Positions 53,631 to 63,346 of a stretch of DNA of 64,000 nucleotides are shown here, piece after piece. The DNA is taken from NCBI GenBank assembly GCA_039820585.1, contig JBCBPV010000005.1, forward strand, positions 21,082 through 85,081, read 5' to 3'. This DNA comes from JBCBGF01 sp039820585 (lineage in GTDB: Bacteria; Pseudomonadota; Alphaproteobacteria; Rhodobacterales; Rhodobacteraceae). The notes beneath the pieces were generated by a model that had not been told where the DNA came from, did no database searches, and saw only the letters and a list, made by a program, of their open reading frames with translations. A program made the translations under genes and the position numbers. Each line of letters opens with the position of its first letter. Position 1 is the first letter of the stretch.

Positions 53631-53639
53631 GGGGGTGAC

Positions 53640-55229
53640 ATGGCCGATCTTGCACCGCTGCGCCGGGCGTTGATTTCCGTATCCGACAAGACGGGGCTGG
53701 AGCCGTTCGCACGGGCATTGGCCACGCGCGGTGTCGCGTTGTTGTCGACGGGCGGAACGGCGCAGGGCTTGCGCGATGTTGGGCTGGACGTGACCGATGT
53801 GGCCGATATTACCGGGTTTCCCGAGATGATGGATGGGCGGGTGAAGACGCTGCATCCGGCGGTGCATGGTGGGCTCTTGGCCCTGCGCGATGATGCGGGG
53901 CATGTCGCGGATATGGATGCGCATGGGATTGCGCCCATCGATCTGCTGATCGTGAATTTGTACCCGTTTGAGGCGACCGTCGCCGCGGGCGCGGGCTATG
54001 ACGAGTGTATCGAGAACATTGATATCGGCGGGCCTGCGATGATCCGAGCGGCGGCCAAGAACCATGCGTTTGTGACGGTTGTCACCGACGTTGAGGATTA
54101 CGATGCCTTGTTGGCTGAACTGGATGCGCAAGCTGGGCAAACGACCCATGTGTTTCGGGCGAAGCAGGCGCAGATCGCCTATGCCCGGACAGCGGCCTAC
54201 GATGCGGCGGTGTCGACCTGGATGGCCGGCGCGCTGGGGGTTGAGACACCGCGCCGCCGGGCCGTGGCCGGGACGTTGCGGCAGACGATGCGCTATGGCG
54301 AGAACCCGCACCAGGCGGCGGCGTTCTACACCGATGGCAGCGCGCGGCCTGGGGTTGCAACGGCGCTGCAGCATCAGGGGAAAGAGCTGTCCTACAACAA
54401 TATCAACGATACCGACGCCGCGTTTGAGCTGGTGGCGGAGTTCGCGCCCTCGGACGGCCCGGCATGTGCGATTATCAAGCATGCCAATCCCTGTGGTGTG
54501 GCGCGGGGCGAGACGTTGGTTGAAGCGTATCGCAGTGCCTTTGTCTGCGACACCACTTCTGCCTTTGGCGGGATCGTGGCGCTGAACCAGCCACTGGATG
54601 CCGCGACGGCCGAAGAGATCGTGCAGATCTTCACTGAGGTGGTGATTGCACCGGGCGCAAGTGATGAGGCGCGGGCGATCTTTGCCGCAAAGAAAAACCT
54701 GCGGCTTTTGACGACGGAAGGTCTGCCTGATCCCGCCGCGGCCATCACATCAATAAGGCAAGTGGCGGGTGGGTATCTGGTGCAGGACAAGGACACCGGA
54801 CAGGTGGGTGCCGATGATCTGCGCGTTGTGACAACGCGCGCCCCGACTGAGCAAGAGATGACGGATCTGCGCTTTGCCTGGACGGTTGCGAAACACGTGA
54901 AATCGAACGCCATCGTCTATGCTGCGAATGGCGCGACCGTCGGGATTGGCGCGGGGCAGATGAGCCGTGTGGACAGCTCGACCATTGCCGCGCTCAAGGC
55001 CAAGCGCATGGGCGACGAGGCCGGGATGGGCCAAAGCCCCGCCATCGGGTCGGTCGTGGCGTCAGATGCGTTCTTTCCGTTTCCCGATGGCCTGCTGGCG
55101 GCGGCAGAGGCGGGGGCAACGGCAGTGATCCAACCGGGCGGGTCGGTGCGCGATGACACGGTGATCGCCGCGGCGGATGAGGCGGGGCTGGCCATGGTCT
55201 TCACCGGCATGCGGCACTTCCGGCATTGA
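53640..55229 (+). CDS. purH: Bifunctional AICAR formyltransferase / IMP cyclohydrolase
   Basis: Last two steps of purine synthesis to IMP. The 529-residue protein has the MGS-like cyclohydrolase domain (RALISVSDKTGLEPFARAL, VKTLHPAVHGGLLAL) and the transformylase domain (LRYGENPHQ as MRYGENPHQAAAFY, IIKHANPCGVA, DAFFPFPDGL). The ATG at 53640 follows GAGGGG. Its stop overlaps the lspA start (TTGA). Confidence 0.97.
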   Translation: MADLAPLRRALISVSDKTGLEPFARALATRGVALLSTGGTAQGLRDVGLDVTDVADITGFPEMMDGRVKTLHPAVHGGLLALRDDAGHVADMDAHGIAPIDLLIVNLYPFEATVAAGAGYDECIENIDIGGPAMIRAAAKNHAFVTVVTDVEDYDALLAELDAQAGQTTHVFRAKQAQIAYARTAAYDAAVSTWMAGALGVETPRRRAVAGTLRQTMRYGENPHQAAAFYTDGSARPGVATALQHQGKELSYNNINDTDAAFELVAEFAPSDGPACAIIKHANPCGVARGETLVEAYRSAFVCDTTSAFGGIVALNQPLDAATAEEIVQIFTEVVIAPGASDEARAIFAAKKNLRLLTTEGLPDPAAAITSIRQVAGGYLVQDKDTGQVGADDLRVVTTRAPTEQEMTDLRFAWTVAKHVKSNAIVYAANGATVGIGAGQMSRVDSSTIAALKAKRMGDEAGMGQSPAIGSVVASDAFFPFPDGLLAAAEAGATAVIQPGGSVRDDTVIAAADEAGLAMVFTGMRHFRH

Positions 55230-55708
55230 GCGCGAACCGATATATCGCGATTTGGACCGGCGTGGTGGTCTTCGTCCTGGATCAGATTTCCAAGGTGATT
55301 ATCGTCCATTGGATGGACCTGAAGACCGTGGGCGCCATTGACGTTTTGCCGCCCTTTTTGAACCTTCGCATGGCGTGGAATCGCGGGATCAATTTTGGCC
55401 TCTTTGCCAATGAAAACGATACGATGCGCTGGGTCTTGATCACCCTGGCACTGATCATCTCGGCCTGGGTGGTGTGGTGGATCCGCAAGGAAGGCGGCAA
55501 TCGTTGGGCGCTGATCTCAGCGGGCTTGCTGGTGGGCGGTGCACTGGGCAATGTGATCGACCGCATTCTTTACGGCGCGGTGGCCGATTTCCTGAACATG
55601 TCGTGCTGTGGGATATCGAACCCTTATGCCTTCAACGTGGCCGATATCTCGATCTTCATCGGCGCGGTGGGCCTGATCGCGTTCACCGGCGAAAAGAAGA
55701 GCGCGTGA
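55226..55708 (+). CDS. lspA: Lipoprotein signal peptidase (signal peptidase II)
   Basis: Inner-membrane aspartyl protease that cuts signal peptides of diacylglyceryl-modified prolipoproteins. The 160-residue protein has four membrane segments, VLDQISKVII, and the catalytic Asp112 in GNVIDRILYG and Asp140 in FNVADISIFIG. The start is a TTG in a TTGA shared with the purH stop. Next is a gene for a lipoprotein (DUF3035), which may be one of its substrates. Confidence 0.93.
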   Translation: MSANRYIAIWTGVVVFVLDQISKVIIVHWMDLKTVGAIDVLPPFLNLRMAWNRGINFGLFANENDTMRWVLITLALIISAWVVWWIRKEGGNRWALISAGLLVGGALGNVIDRILYGAVADFLNMSCCGISNPYAFNVADISIFIGAVGLIAFTGEKKSA

Positions 55709-55761
55709 CGCCCCCGTCAAACCGCGATAAACAGCGTCTCGCATCTGATGGAGCAGGGCCA

Positions 55762-56277
55762 ATGCGGCGCGTATGTGTGACAGTTCTGGTGATCGGAATG
55801 GCGGTGGCGGGCTGTAGCCGTGAGACCGACCCGCGACTGTTGAACCTGGAGACCGAGACCGACACGCCGGATGAGTTTTCGATCCTGCCCACCAAACCCC
55901 TGCAAATGCCGCAAGGCTTGGCCAGCCTGCCCGCGCCCACACCGGGCGGCACCAATCGCGCCGACCCGACGCCGCAGGCCGATGCGATTGCGGCTCTGGG
56001 TGGTCGGCCCGAGGTTTTGAACCGCGGGCTCGAAGATGTGGGTCTGATTTCATATACCACCCGCTTTGGCGCCGATCCTGCGATCCGCCAAGAGCTGTCG
56101 CAGGCGGATCTGGAATTTCGGCGCGACAATGACGGGCGCCTTTTTGAACGGATTTTGAACGTGAACGTCTATTTCGACGCCTACCAAGACCTGCAACTGG
56201 ACCAGCGGCGCGAGCTCGACCGGTTTCGGGCCGCCGGGGTGCGCACGCCTGCCGCCCCGCCCGAAGTTCCTGAGTAG
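55762..56277 (+). CDS. DUF3035 lipoprotein
   Basis: A 171-residue exported lipoprotein: lipobox VAGC (Cys18), then a Pro-rich stretch PTKPLQMPQGLASLPAPTPG typical of DUF3035. The C-terminal half is helical and charged (EDVGLISYTTRFG, LDLEFRRDND-like QADLEFRRDNDGRLFERI). Function unknown; always next to lspA and the M16 peptidases in these bacteria. The start at 55762 follows GGAG at 8 bases; a longer frame to 55474 runs inside lspA and is rejected. Confidence 0.87.
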   Translation: MRRVCVTVLVIGMAVAGCSRETDPRLLNLETETDTPDEFSILPTKPLQMPQGLASLPAPTPGGTNRADPTPQADAIAALGGRPEVLNRGLEDVGLISYTTRFGADPAIRQELSQADLEFRRDNDGRLFERILNVNVYFDAYQDLQLDQRRELDRFRAAGVRTPAAPPEVPE

Positions 56278-56356
56278 CCTCACAACCGCGTTGGGCGGCT
56301 TGAACCGCGCCAAAGGCGGCGTAGCTATACGGAAACGCACCTGAACCGGAGCCTGT

Positions 56357-57706
56357 ATGACCCGCTGGATGACCGCCGCCGCCGTTTGGCTGGCCTCGCT
56401 GACCGCTTTGCATGCCGCAGAGGTATCGAATTTCACGCTCGATAACGGGCTAGAGGTTGTCGTTCTGGAAGACCGCCGTGCGCCCGTGGTGGTGCACATG
56501 CTGTGGTACAGGGTGGGAAGTTCGGATGAACCGCGCGGGCTCTCTGGTGTGGCGCATTACCTGGAACACCTTATGTTCAAAGGCACCGAGACCGTGCCTG
56601 ATGGAGAATTCTCGCGCATCGTCGCGGCCAATGGCGGGCGGGACAACGCATTCACCTCGTATGATTTCACCGGCTACTTTCAGCGCGTCGCCTCGGACCG
56701 GCTGGACGTAATGATGGAGATGGAGGCCGATCGCATGGTCAACCTGATCATCGACCCGGTGACGATGGAAACCGAGCGTGAGGTGATCCTGGAAGAGCGC
56801 AACCAACGGACCGAAAATGAGCCGGGGTCGCTGTTTTCCGAACAACGCCAGGCGGCGCAATACCTCAACCACCCTTACGGCTTGCCCATCGTCGGTTGGC
56901 GGCATGAGATTGAAGCGATCACGCGGGAAGACCTTCGAGCGTTCTACGAGGCGCATTATGCGCCCAACAACGCGATCCTGATCGTCGCGGGCGATGTGGG
57001 CCCCGATGAGGTGCGCGAACTGGCCGAGCAGTATTACGGCGTGATCCCTGCCAATCCAGCGATCACCCCCCGCGACCGTGTGGATGAGCCGCCGCAACTG
57101 GCCGAGCGGCGCTTGCGCTTCGAAGATGCGCGGGTGTCGCAGCCCTATGTCGTGCGCACCTACCTGGCCCCCGAACGCGACCCCGGCGATCAAGAGGCAG
57201 CGGCAGCGCTGACCCTATTGGCCGAGGTTCTGGGCGGGGACAGCGCAACGTCTGTTCTGGGCCAGACGCTGCAGTTTGAAGAGGGCAGTGCGATCTATAC
57301 CTCCGCCTTCTACTCGGGCATGTCGCTCGACGATACGACCTTTGGCCTCGTTGCCGTGCCTGCGCCGGGGGTGTCCCTGCAAGAGGTTGAGGATGCGATG
57401 GATGCGCGGCTTGCAAGCTTTGTCGAAGACGGCGTGGATGCTGAACAGCTTGAGCGGATCAAGACGCAACTACGCGCATCGCTGATCTATGGCGAGGATG
57501 ATCTGGGCTCGCTGGCGCGCCGATACGGCACCGCGCTGACCTCTGGCCTGACGGTTGAGGATGTGCAGGCATGGCCTGACCTTCTGGCCGCGGTCACGGA
57601 GGAGGATATTCTCGATGCCGCGCAGCTGTTGTTTCAACGCAATCGGGCCGTAACTGGCTGGATGATGGGGCCCGCGCAGGCGAACACCGTGGAGGTGATC
57701 CAATGA
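56357..57706 (+). CDS. M16-family zinc metallopeptidase, active subunit
   Basis: A 449-residue exported protein of the pitrilysin family. A signal peptide (to about residue 20) precedes the inverted zinc motif HYLEH (His67, Glu70, His71) and the distal Glu in REVILEERNQR, so the zinc site is complete. The next gene, overlapping by ATGA, encodes a paralogue without the motif; the pair probably forms a heterodimeric peptidase as in mitochondrial processing peptidase-like bacterial enzymes. Its substrate is unknown; it may degrade signal or other peptides in the periplasm. Confidence 0.93.
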   Translation: MTRWMTAAAVWLASLTALHAAEVSNFTLDNGLEVVVLEDRRAPVVVHMLWYRVGSSDEPRGLSGVAHYLEHLMFKGTETVPDGEFSRIVAANGGRDNAFTSYDFTGYFQRVASDRLDVMMEMEADRMVNLIIDPVTMETEREVILEERNQRTENEPGSLFSEQRQAAQYLNHPYGLPIVGWRHEIEAITREDLRAFYEAHYAPNNAILIVAGDVGPDEVRELAEQYYGVIPANPAITPRDRVDEPPQLAERRLRFEDARVSQPYVVRTYLAPERDPGDQEAAAALTLLAEVLGGDSATSVLGQTLQFEEGSAIYTSAFYSGMSLDDTTFGLVAVPAPGVSLQEVEDAMDARLASFVEDGVDAEQLERIKTQLRASLIYGEDDLGSLARRYGTALTSGLTVEDVQAWPDLLAAVTEEDILDAAQLLFQRNRAVTGWMMGPAQANTVEVIQ

Positions 57707-59016
57707 TGATCCGTCTCTTTACGGCACTGGCCGCAGCCCTGATCCTTGCCGGACCTGCCCGTGCGGCGGTCGAGATCCAGGAAGTGACCTCGCCCGGTGG
57801 GATCACCGCCTGGCTGGTGGAAGAGCATTCAATCCCCTTTGCGGCGATTGAGATCCGGTTCCAGGGCGGCACATCGCTGGACCTGCCGGGCAAGCGCGGG
57901 TCGGTGAACATGATGACCGCGTTGATCGAAGATGGTTCGGGCGAGATGGATGCCCGCGCATTCGCTCAGGCGCGTGACAGCCTCGCTGCGCGGTTCTCGT
58001 TCGAGGCATTCCGCGATTCGGTCTCTGTGTCTGCGCGGTTTCTGACGGAAAACCGGGCGGAATCGGTGGCCCTGCTGCGTCAGGCGCTGACCCAGCCCCG
58101 GTTTGATGAGGACGCCATTGAACGGGTGCGCGAACAGATCCTGTCGAACATCCGCTCTGACGCTTTGGATCCCGGTTCAATCGCAAGTGTCACGTTCAAC
58201 GAACTGGCCTGGGGCGACCATCCCTATGGATCATCCGGGGATGGCACCGTGGACAGCGTAAGCGCCCTGAGCCGTGGTGACCTGATGGAAGCCCACGCGC
58301 GTACCATTGTCCGAGACAGGGTGTTTGTCGGCGCGGTGGGCGACATCACGCCCGATGAACTGGCATCGCTTCTGGATGAGGTTTTGGGCGATCTGCCCGA
58401 AGCCGGGCCCACCGATGTGCCGCAAGCGTCCTACCTGCTGGAGCCGGGGGTGACGGTGGTGCCCTTCGAGACCCCGCAATCGGTGGCGCTGTTCGGGCAT
58501 GAGGGCATTGCGCGCGATGATAAGGATTTCTTTGCCGCCTTCGTCGCGAATGAGATCTTTGGTGGCAGTGGCTTCAACTCTCGCCTGATGGAAGAGGTGC
58601 GCATCAAGCGTGGGCTGACCTATGGCATCGGCGCCTTCCTTGCCCCGGCGGATCATGGCGCGCTGGTGCTGGGCCAGGTGGCCACGGACAACGCACGCAT
58701 GGCCGAAACGCTTGAGGTTGTGCGCGCCGAGTGGCGGCGGATCGCCGAAGGCGTAACCGAGGAAGAGCTGGAGGCAGCGAAGACCTATCTGACCGGGGCC
58801 TATCCCTTGCGGTTTGACGGCAATGCCCAGATCGCGCGGATCATGGTGGGGATGCAGGAAGAGGGTCTGCCCATCGACTATATCGCCACGCGGAACGACA
58901 AGGTGAACGCCGTGACGCTGGATGATGTGCGCCGGGTGGCGGCGCGGGTGTACCGGCCTGAGGACCTGCACGTCGTGGTGGTGGGCCAGCCGGCAGGGCT
59001 TGAGCCCGGTAACTGA
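57703..59016 (+). CDS. M16-family peptidase-like subunit lacking the zinc motif
   Basis: A 437-residue exported paralogue of the preceding protein. The signal peptide is MMIRLFTALAAALILAGPARA. Where HxxEH would lie, the sequence is KRGSVNMMTALIEDG, so zinc cannot bind. The C-terminal part keeps the glycine-rich loop and the Arg/Tyr pair region used for substrate in such inactive partners (GLTYGIGAFLAPADHG). It should be the partner subunit of the active M16 protein. Start overlaps its neighbour's stop (ATGA). Confidence 0.92.
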   Translation: MMIRLFTALAAALILAGPARAAVEIQEVTSPGGITAWLVEEHSIPFAAIEIRFQGGTSLDLPGKRGSVNMMTALIEDGSGEMDARAFAQARDSLAARFSFEAFRDSVSVSARFLTENRAESVALLRQALTQPRFDEDAIERVREQILSNIRSDALDPGSIASVTFNELAWGDHPYGSSGDGTVDSVSALSRGDLMEAHARTIVRDRVFVGAVGDITPDELASLLDEVLGDLPEAGPTDVPQASYLLEPGVTVVPFETPQSVALFGHEGIARDDKDFFAAFVANEIFGGSGFNSRLMEEVRIKRGLTYGIGAFLAPADHGALVLGQVATDNARMAETLEVVRAEWRRIAEGVTEEELEAAKTYLTGAYPLRFDGNAQIARIMVGMQEEGLPIDYIATRNDKVNAVTLDDVRRVAARVYRPEDLHVVVVGQPAGLEPGN

Positions 59017-59057
59017 CGCCCTGTCGAATCGGATTTGGGCATGCTACAGATTGTGGC

Positions 59058-60866
59058 ATGTCCGCCCCAAACCCCAATATCGTCCAGGATCGACCTGTTA
59101 TCCGCCAGCTTGATGAGGCTGCAATCAACCGGATTGCTGCGGGGGAGGTCGTGGAACGGCCCGCGTCCGCGGTTAAGGAATTGGTGGAGAACGCGATTGA
59201 TGCCGGCGCGCGGCGGATCGAGGTGGCCTATGCCGATGGTGGCAAAAGCCTGATCCGCGTCACCGATGATGGGTGCGGTATGGGGGCCGAGGAATTACCT
59301 TTGGCGCTGGCCCGACACGCCACATCGAAGATCGACGGTAGCGACCTGCTCGCGATCCACAGTTTCGGGTTTCGGGGCGAAGCGCTGCCATCGCTGGGTG
59401 CGGTGGGGCGGCTGAGCATCACGTCGCGCCAAACCGGCGGGGATGCGCACCGGATCGAGGTGAATGGCGGGGTTATGGGCGATGTGCGCCCCGCGGCGGC
59501 GGGTCCGGGCACGGTGGTCGCGTTGCGGGATCTGTTCTTTGCCACGCCCGCACGGCTGAAATTCCTGCGCTCTGACCGGGCCGAGGCGCAGGCGATTGGC
59601 GATGTTGTGCGTCGCCTGGCCATGGCAGAGCCGTCCATAGGGTTCACTTTGCGCGACGTATCGGGCGGGGGCGAAGGCCGGGTGGTGTTTCGCGCCGATG
59701 CCCAAAGCGGGGATCTGTTCGATGCGCTGCGCGGGCGGTTGGGGCAGGTGATTGGGCGGGACTTTATTGAAAATGCGTTACCGATTGATGCGGACCGCGA
59801 GGGGCTGCAGCTGACGGGTTATGCCGGGTTGCCCACCTATTCGCGCGGCGCGGCGGTGGCGCAGTACCTGTTCGTCAACGGGCGGCCGGTGCGGGACAAG
59901 CTGCTGACCGGGGCGTTGCGGGCGGCATATTTCGATTTCCTCAGCCGCGACCGGCACCCGGTGGCGGCGCTGTTTCTGACTTGCGACCCGCACCGCGTTG
60001 ACGTGAACGTGCACCCTGCGAAATCCGAGGTGCGGTTCCGCGAGCCGGGTGTGGCGCGCGGGCTGATTATCTCGGCCTTGCGCCATGCACTCGCCGAGGC
60101 GGGGCATCGTGCGTCCACGACAGTCAGCACAGCAGCGCTGGGTGCGTTTCAGGCGCCCGAGGCCGCGCGTGTCTATCAGATGGACCGCCCCGTGCGCGGG
60201 TTTTCCGAGGCACCCGCGACGTTTGCAGGCATGACCCCGACTGCGCGGGTGGAGCCTGAACCGAAAGTCTCAGTGCCCATCGACGACGGCCCGCTGGGTG
60301 CAGCTCGGGCGCAGGTGCATGAGAATTACATCGTCGCGCAGACCGCTGATGGCATGGTGCTCGTCGATCAGCATGCGGCGCATGAGCGGCTGGTCTATGA
60401 GCGGTTGAAGCGTCAGGCGGCAGAAAACGGAATTGCGTCGCAAGCGCTGTTGATCCCCGAGATTGTCGAGATGTCAGCCTCGGATGCGGAACGCTTGTTG
60501 GCAGAGGCGGACGCGTTGGGCAAGCTGGGGCTGGAGATTGAGCCGTTTGGCGCCGGGGCTGTTGCTGTGCGCGCCACACCTGCGGTTCTGGGCACGGTCG
60601 ACGCAGCCGGGATGTTGCGCGACGTGGTGGATGAGTTGACCGATAGCGGAGAGACGCTGGCCGTAGCGGCGCGGATTGAGGCGGTGCTGTCGCGTATCGC
60701 CTGCCATGGCTCCATCCGCTCTGGTCGCCGGATGAGCGGGGAAGAAATGAACGCGCTTCTGCGTGAGATGGAGGCGACGCCCCATTCCGGCCAGTGCAAC
60801 CATGGACGGCCCACCTATGTGGAATTGAAGCTGGCTGATATTGAACGGCTGTTTGGGCGCACATGA
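59058..60866 (+). CDS. mutL: DNA mismatch repair protein MutL
   Basis: Mismatch-repair ATPase/endonuclease, 602 residues. The GHKL N-terminal domain has INRIAAGEVVERPASAVKEL and DAGARRIEVAYADGG; the C-terminal domain keeps the endonuclease motif DQHAAHERLVYE (near residue 437) and CHGSIRSGRRM and QCNHGRPT. The nicking endonuclease form fits a bacterium without MutH. rmuC follows with an ATGA overlap. Confidence 0.97.
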   Translation: MSAPNPNIVQDRPVIRQLDEAAINRIAAGEVVERPASAVKELVENAIDAGARRIEVAYADGGKSLIRVTDDGCGMGAEELPLALARHATSKIDGSDLLAIHSFGFRGEALPSLGAVGRLSITSRQTGGDAHRIEVNGGVMGDVRPAAAGPGTVVALRDLFFATPARLKFLRSDRAEAQAIGDVVRRLAMAEPSIGFTLRDVSGGGEGRVVFRADAQSGDLFDALRGRLGQVIGRDFIENALPIDADREGLQLTGYAGLPTYSRGAAVAQYLFVNGRPVRDKLLTGALRAAYFDFLSRDRHPVAALFLTCDPHRVDVNVHPAKSEVRFREPGVARGLIISALRHALAEAGHRASTTVSTAALGAFQAPEAARVYQMDRPVRGFSEAPATFAGMTPTARVEPEPKVSVPIDDGPLGAARAQVHENYIVAQTADGMVLVDQHAAHERLVYERLKRQAAENGIASQALLIPEIVEMSASDAERLLAEADALGKLGLEIEPFGAGAVAVRATPAVLGTVDAAGMLRDVVDELTDSGETLAVAARIEAVLSRIACHGSIRSGRRMSGEEMNALLREMEATPHSGQCNHGRPTYVELKLADIERLFGRT

Positions 60867-62038
60867 TTGAGGTTGCAGGATACTCCTTCGATCTGAGCGA
60901 TCCGCTGGTGGTTCTGGCGGGCGCTTTGGGCGGGCTTGTGTTGCTGGTCTTGCTGTTGCTGTTGATCGTCCTGCGCCGCGCAGGCCGCCAGGCTGAACTG
61001 ATCGCCCCAATCGCGGGGCAAGTTGGCGCGCTGGGACAACAGGTGCGCAGCCTGTCGGACGGGCAGCATCAGCTTGCGGGCGGGCTGAACACCGTGTCCG
61101 AGACGCAAGCCGCTTCGCAACAGAACATGTTGAAGCTGATGGAACAGCGGCTGGCCGAGGTGACGGCGCGGATGAATGAGAACTTGCAAGGCACCTCGAC
61201 CCGTACCGCGCGCTCGCTTGGGGAGTTGCAGCAAAGGTTGGAGACGATCGACAAGGCGCAGGCGAACATCGAAAAGCTGTCAGGCGATGTGCTGAGCCTG
61301 CAGGATATTCTGTCGAACAAACAGACGCGCGGGGCGTTTGGCGAGATCCAGTTGAATGACATTGTGTCGAAGGCCCTGCCAAGCGACAGCTATGCCTGGC
61401 AGGCGACGCTGTCGAACGGCAAACGGGCCGATTGCTTGATCCACCTGCCGAACCCGCCGGGCCCCATCGTGATCGACAGCAAGTTCCCGTTGGAGGCGTA
61501 TGAGGCGTTGCGCGCCGCCAAGACGGATTGGGAAGTGAAAGAAGCCGCCAAGGCGATGCGCGTGGCCGTGAAAAAGCACATCAAGGATATCGCCGAACGC
61601 TATATCATCGAGGGTGAGACCGCGGATGGGGCGTTGATGTTCCTGCCCTCAGAGGCGGTCTATGCCGAGCTGCACGCCAACTTCCCCGAACTTGTACGCG
61701 AGGGGTTTCACGCGCGGGTGTGGATCGTGTCGCCCACCACCTGCATGGCCACGCTGAACACGATGCGCGCCATCCTGAAGGATGCGCGGATGCGTGAACA
61801 GTCGGGGGCGATCCGCAAAACGCTGCGGCTGTTGCACCGGGATGTGGAACTGGTGGTGGAGCGCGTGGGCAAGCTGGACACGCATTTCACCCAGGCGCGG
61901 AAGGACATCGACGATATCAGCGTCGCGGCAGAGCGAGCAGGCAAACGCGCCACGCACCTCGACAATTTTGATTTCGAAGAGTTGGAGCGCAGTGACGGGG
62001 GCGACCGTGTCGTCCCCCTCACCAAACCCGGCGCTTAA
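60863..62038 (+). CDS. rmuC: DNA recombination protein RmuC
   Basis: A 391-residue protein with an N-terminal membrane segment (LVVLAGALGGLVLLVLLLLL), a coiled-coil linker and the RmuC nuclease-like domain: NKQTRGAFGEIQLNDIV, IHLPNPPGPIVIDSKFPLE and FLPSEAVYAELH. RmuC limits recombination between inverted repeats in E. coli and acts in phage defence in some species. Its start overlaps the mutL stop. The TAA stop overlaps the convergent chrR stop in TTAA. Confidence 0.93.
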   Translation: MIEVAGYSFDLSDPLVVLAGALGGLVLLVLLLLLIVLRRAGRQAELIAPIAGQVGALGQQVRSLSDGQHQLAGGLNTVSETQAASQQNMLKLMEQRLAEVTARMNENLQGTSTRTARSLGELQQRLETIDKAQANIEKLSGDVLSLQDILSNKQTRGAFGEIQLNDIVSKALPSDSYAWQATLSNGKRADCLIHLPNPPGPIVIDSKFPLEAYEALRAAKTDWEVKEAAKAMRVAVKKHIKDIAERYIIEGETADGALMFLPSEAVYAELHANFPELVREGFHARVWIVSPTTCMATLNTMRAILKDARMREQSGAIRKTLRLLHRDVELVVERVGKLDTHFTQARKDIDDISVAAERAGKRATHLDNFDFEELERSDGGDRVVPLTKPGA

Positions 62039-62682
62039 ATCCGCAGGAACGGTTGGGCGATCCGCGGGATGAACGCGTTGAACTTCAGCGGCGCGTCCGT
62101 GGCGGCCAGGCAAATGCAATCCACGCCTTCCTCGGCCACCGGCGTATGGTGCAGATCTTCGTTCGCGAACTCTACATCGCCACGCGCGAAACGATCGTCT
62201 TCATCCTTGAACGCGCCTTGCAGCACCAGTGTCATTTCCATACCGCGGTGGCCATGATCGGGCATTTTCGCCCCACCGGGGATACGCAGCAATCGCACAG
62301 ACGCGTCGTTGGATGTCTTCAGGATAGCCTGTCGAACACCACCACCGACACTGCGCCATTTCACAGCATCCAGATCGCCGCTTACGTATTCCTGAAGCGG
62401 AGCCGGGAAAACCGCGCCTTTCGCTGCGACGTGCGGTGCCTGTTCGCTCGGTGCGTCAGCGATCATGGCCAAGGTCGCGGAAAGGCTGTCCGCTGACATG
62501 GCAACCTGAGCGCAGTCTTCTAGCACGGCGCCACCCACTGCATCCAACGCATCCAACCGCGCGCGGCATTCGTCGCACAGCGATACATGCGTCGCGACGA
62601 CAAGGTCGAACGCTTCAGGAAGGGCCCCGGCCGAGTAGGCCATAAGGACCTCGTCGGTGAGATGATGCTTTATGTTACTCAT
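62035..62682 (-). CDS. chrR: ChrR-family zinc anti-sigma factor
   Basis: Anti-sigma factor that holds RpoE until singlet oxygen triggers its loss. The 215-residue protein has the N-terminal zinc site His6, His32, Cys36 and Cys39 (THVSLCDEC), matching His6, His31, Cys35 and Cys38 of Rhodobacter sphaeroides ChrR. The C-terminal cupin domain keeps the ligand pattern DHGHRGMEM and the later LHHTPV. Both regions needed for the response are therefore present. It follows rpoE by 6 bases on the same strand. Confidence 0.95.
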   Translation of the reverse strand: MSNIKHHLTDEVLMAYSAGALPEAFDLVVATHVSLCDECRARLDALDAVGGAVLEDCAQVAMSADSLSATLAMIADAPSEQAPHVAAKGAVFPAPLQEYVSGDLDAVKWRSVGGGVRQAILKTSNDASVRLLRIPGGAKMPDHGHRGMEMTLVLQGAFKDEDDRFARGDVEFANEDLHHTPVAEEGVDCICLAATDAPLKFNAFIPRIAQPFLRI

Positions 62683-62688
62683 TCGTGC

Positions 62689-63234
62689 TCACTTCATTGC
62701 ATGGCGCAACCGTTCCAGCGCCAACCTAATCCTCGATTTGATCGTTCCCAGCGGCAGGCCAGTTTCTGCGGCAATTTGGCTATGGCTCAAATCTCCGAAG
62801 TAGGCCTTCTCGATCAACTCTCTCTGTGTTTCCGGCAATTTAGCCAGTGCTTCGCCAAGCTGCACGCTTTCTTGTTGCAGCGCGATCACGTCTTCTGGCG
62901 CGGGCTCCGCCTCGGGTCCCCAGGGAATATCCTCGGGTTCGGGGCGGCGCTGCTTTCGCAACATGTCGATCCTGCGGTTCCGCGCGATCGTGAAGATCCA
63001 CGTCGACACGCTGGCCCGCGAGGGGTCGAATAGATGCGCCTTGCGCCAAAGTGTGGCCATCGCCTCCTGTGTACATTCTTCGGCCAGTGTTTCGCTGGCG
63101 CCTGATTTCATCAAAAAGGCCTTCACCCGGGGCGCGAAATGCGCAAACACCTCGGCAAATGCCGATTGATCCCGATCTTCGTGAATGCGCCGGACATGTC
63201 CGACCCATTCGGCCTTGGCATTCGTTTCGACCAT
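62689..63234 (-). CDS. rpoE: ECF sigma factor RpoE (singlet-oxygen response)
   Basis: A 181-residue group-IV sigma factor. Region 2 is AEVFAHFAPRVKAFLMKSGA to WIFTIARNRRIDMLRKQRR; region 4 is LAKLPETQRELIEKAYFG, LSHSQIAAETGLPLGTIKSR. The fixed pairing with chrR makes it the orthologue of the Rhodobacter sphaeroides singlet-oxygen sigma factor. The ATG at 63234 (MVETNAKAEW) is chosen; a frame open to 63441 runs through the promoter. The upstream palindrome at 63364-63377 probably carries its own -35 element, so it should be autoregulated. Confidence 0.95.
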   Translation of the reverse strand: MVETNAKAEWVGHVRRIHEDRDQSAFAEVFAHFAPRVKAFLMKSGASETLAEECTQEAMATLWRKAHLFDPSRASVSTWIFTIARNRRIDMLRKQRRPEPEDIPWGPEAEPAPEDVIALQQESVQLGEALAKLPETQRELIEKAYFGDLSHSQIAAETGLPLGTIKSRIRLALERLRHAMK

Positions 63235-63346
63235 TGGGTTTCCGCGTTTGCGCGCAACACTCCGACTGCGCGTTCCAGAACCATAAATGGCTCTGGAAAC
63301 AGATGCATCCACTTCTTCCAACGCTGGCCGCACGGTCAACATATGC

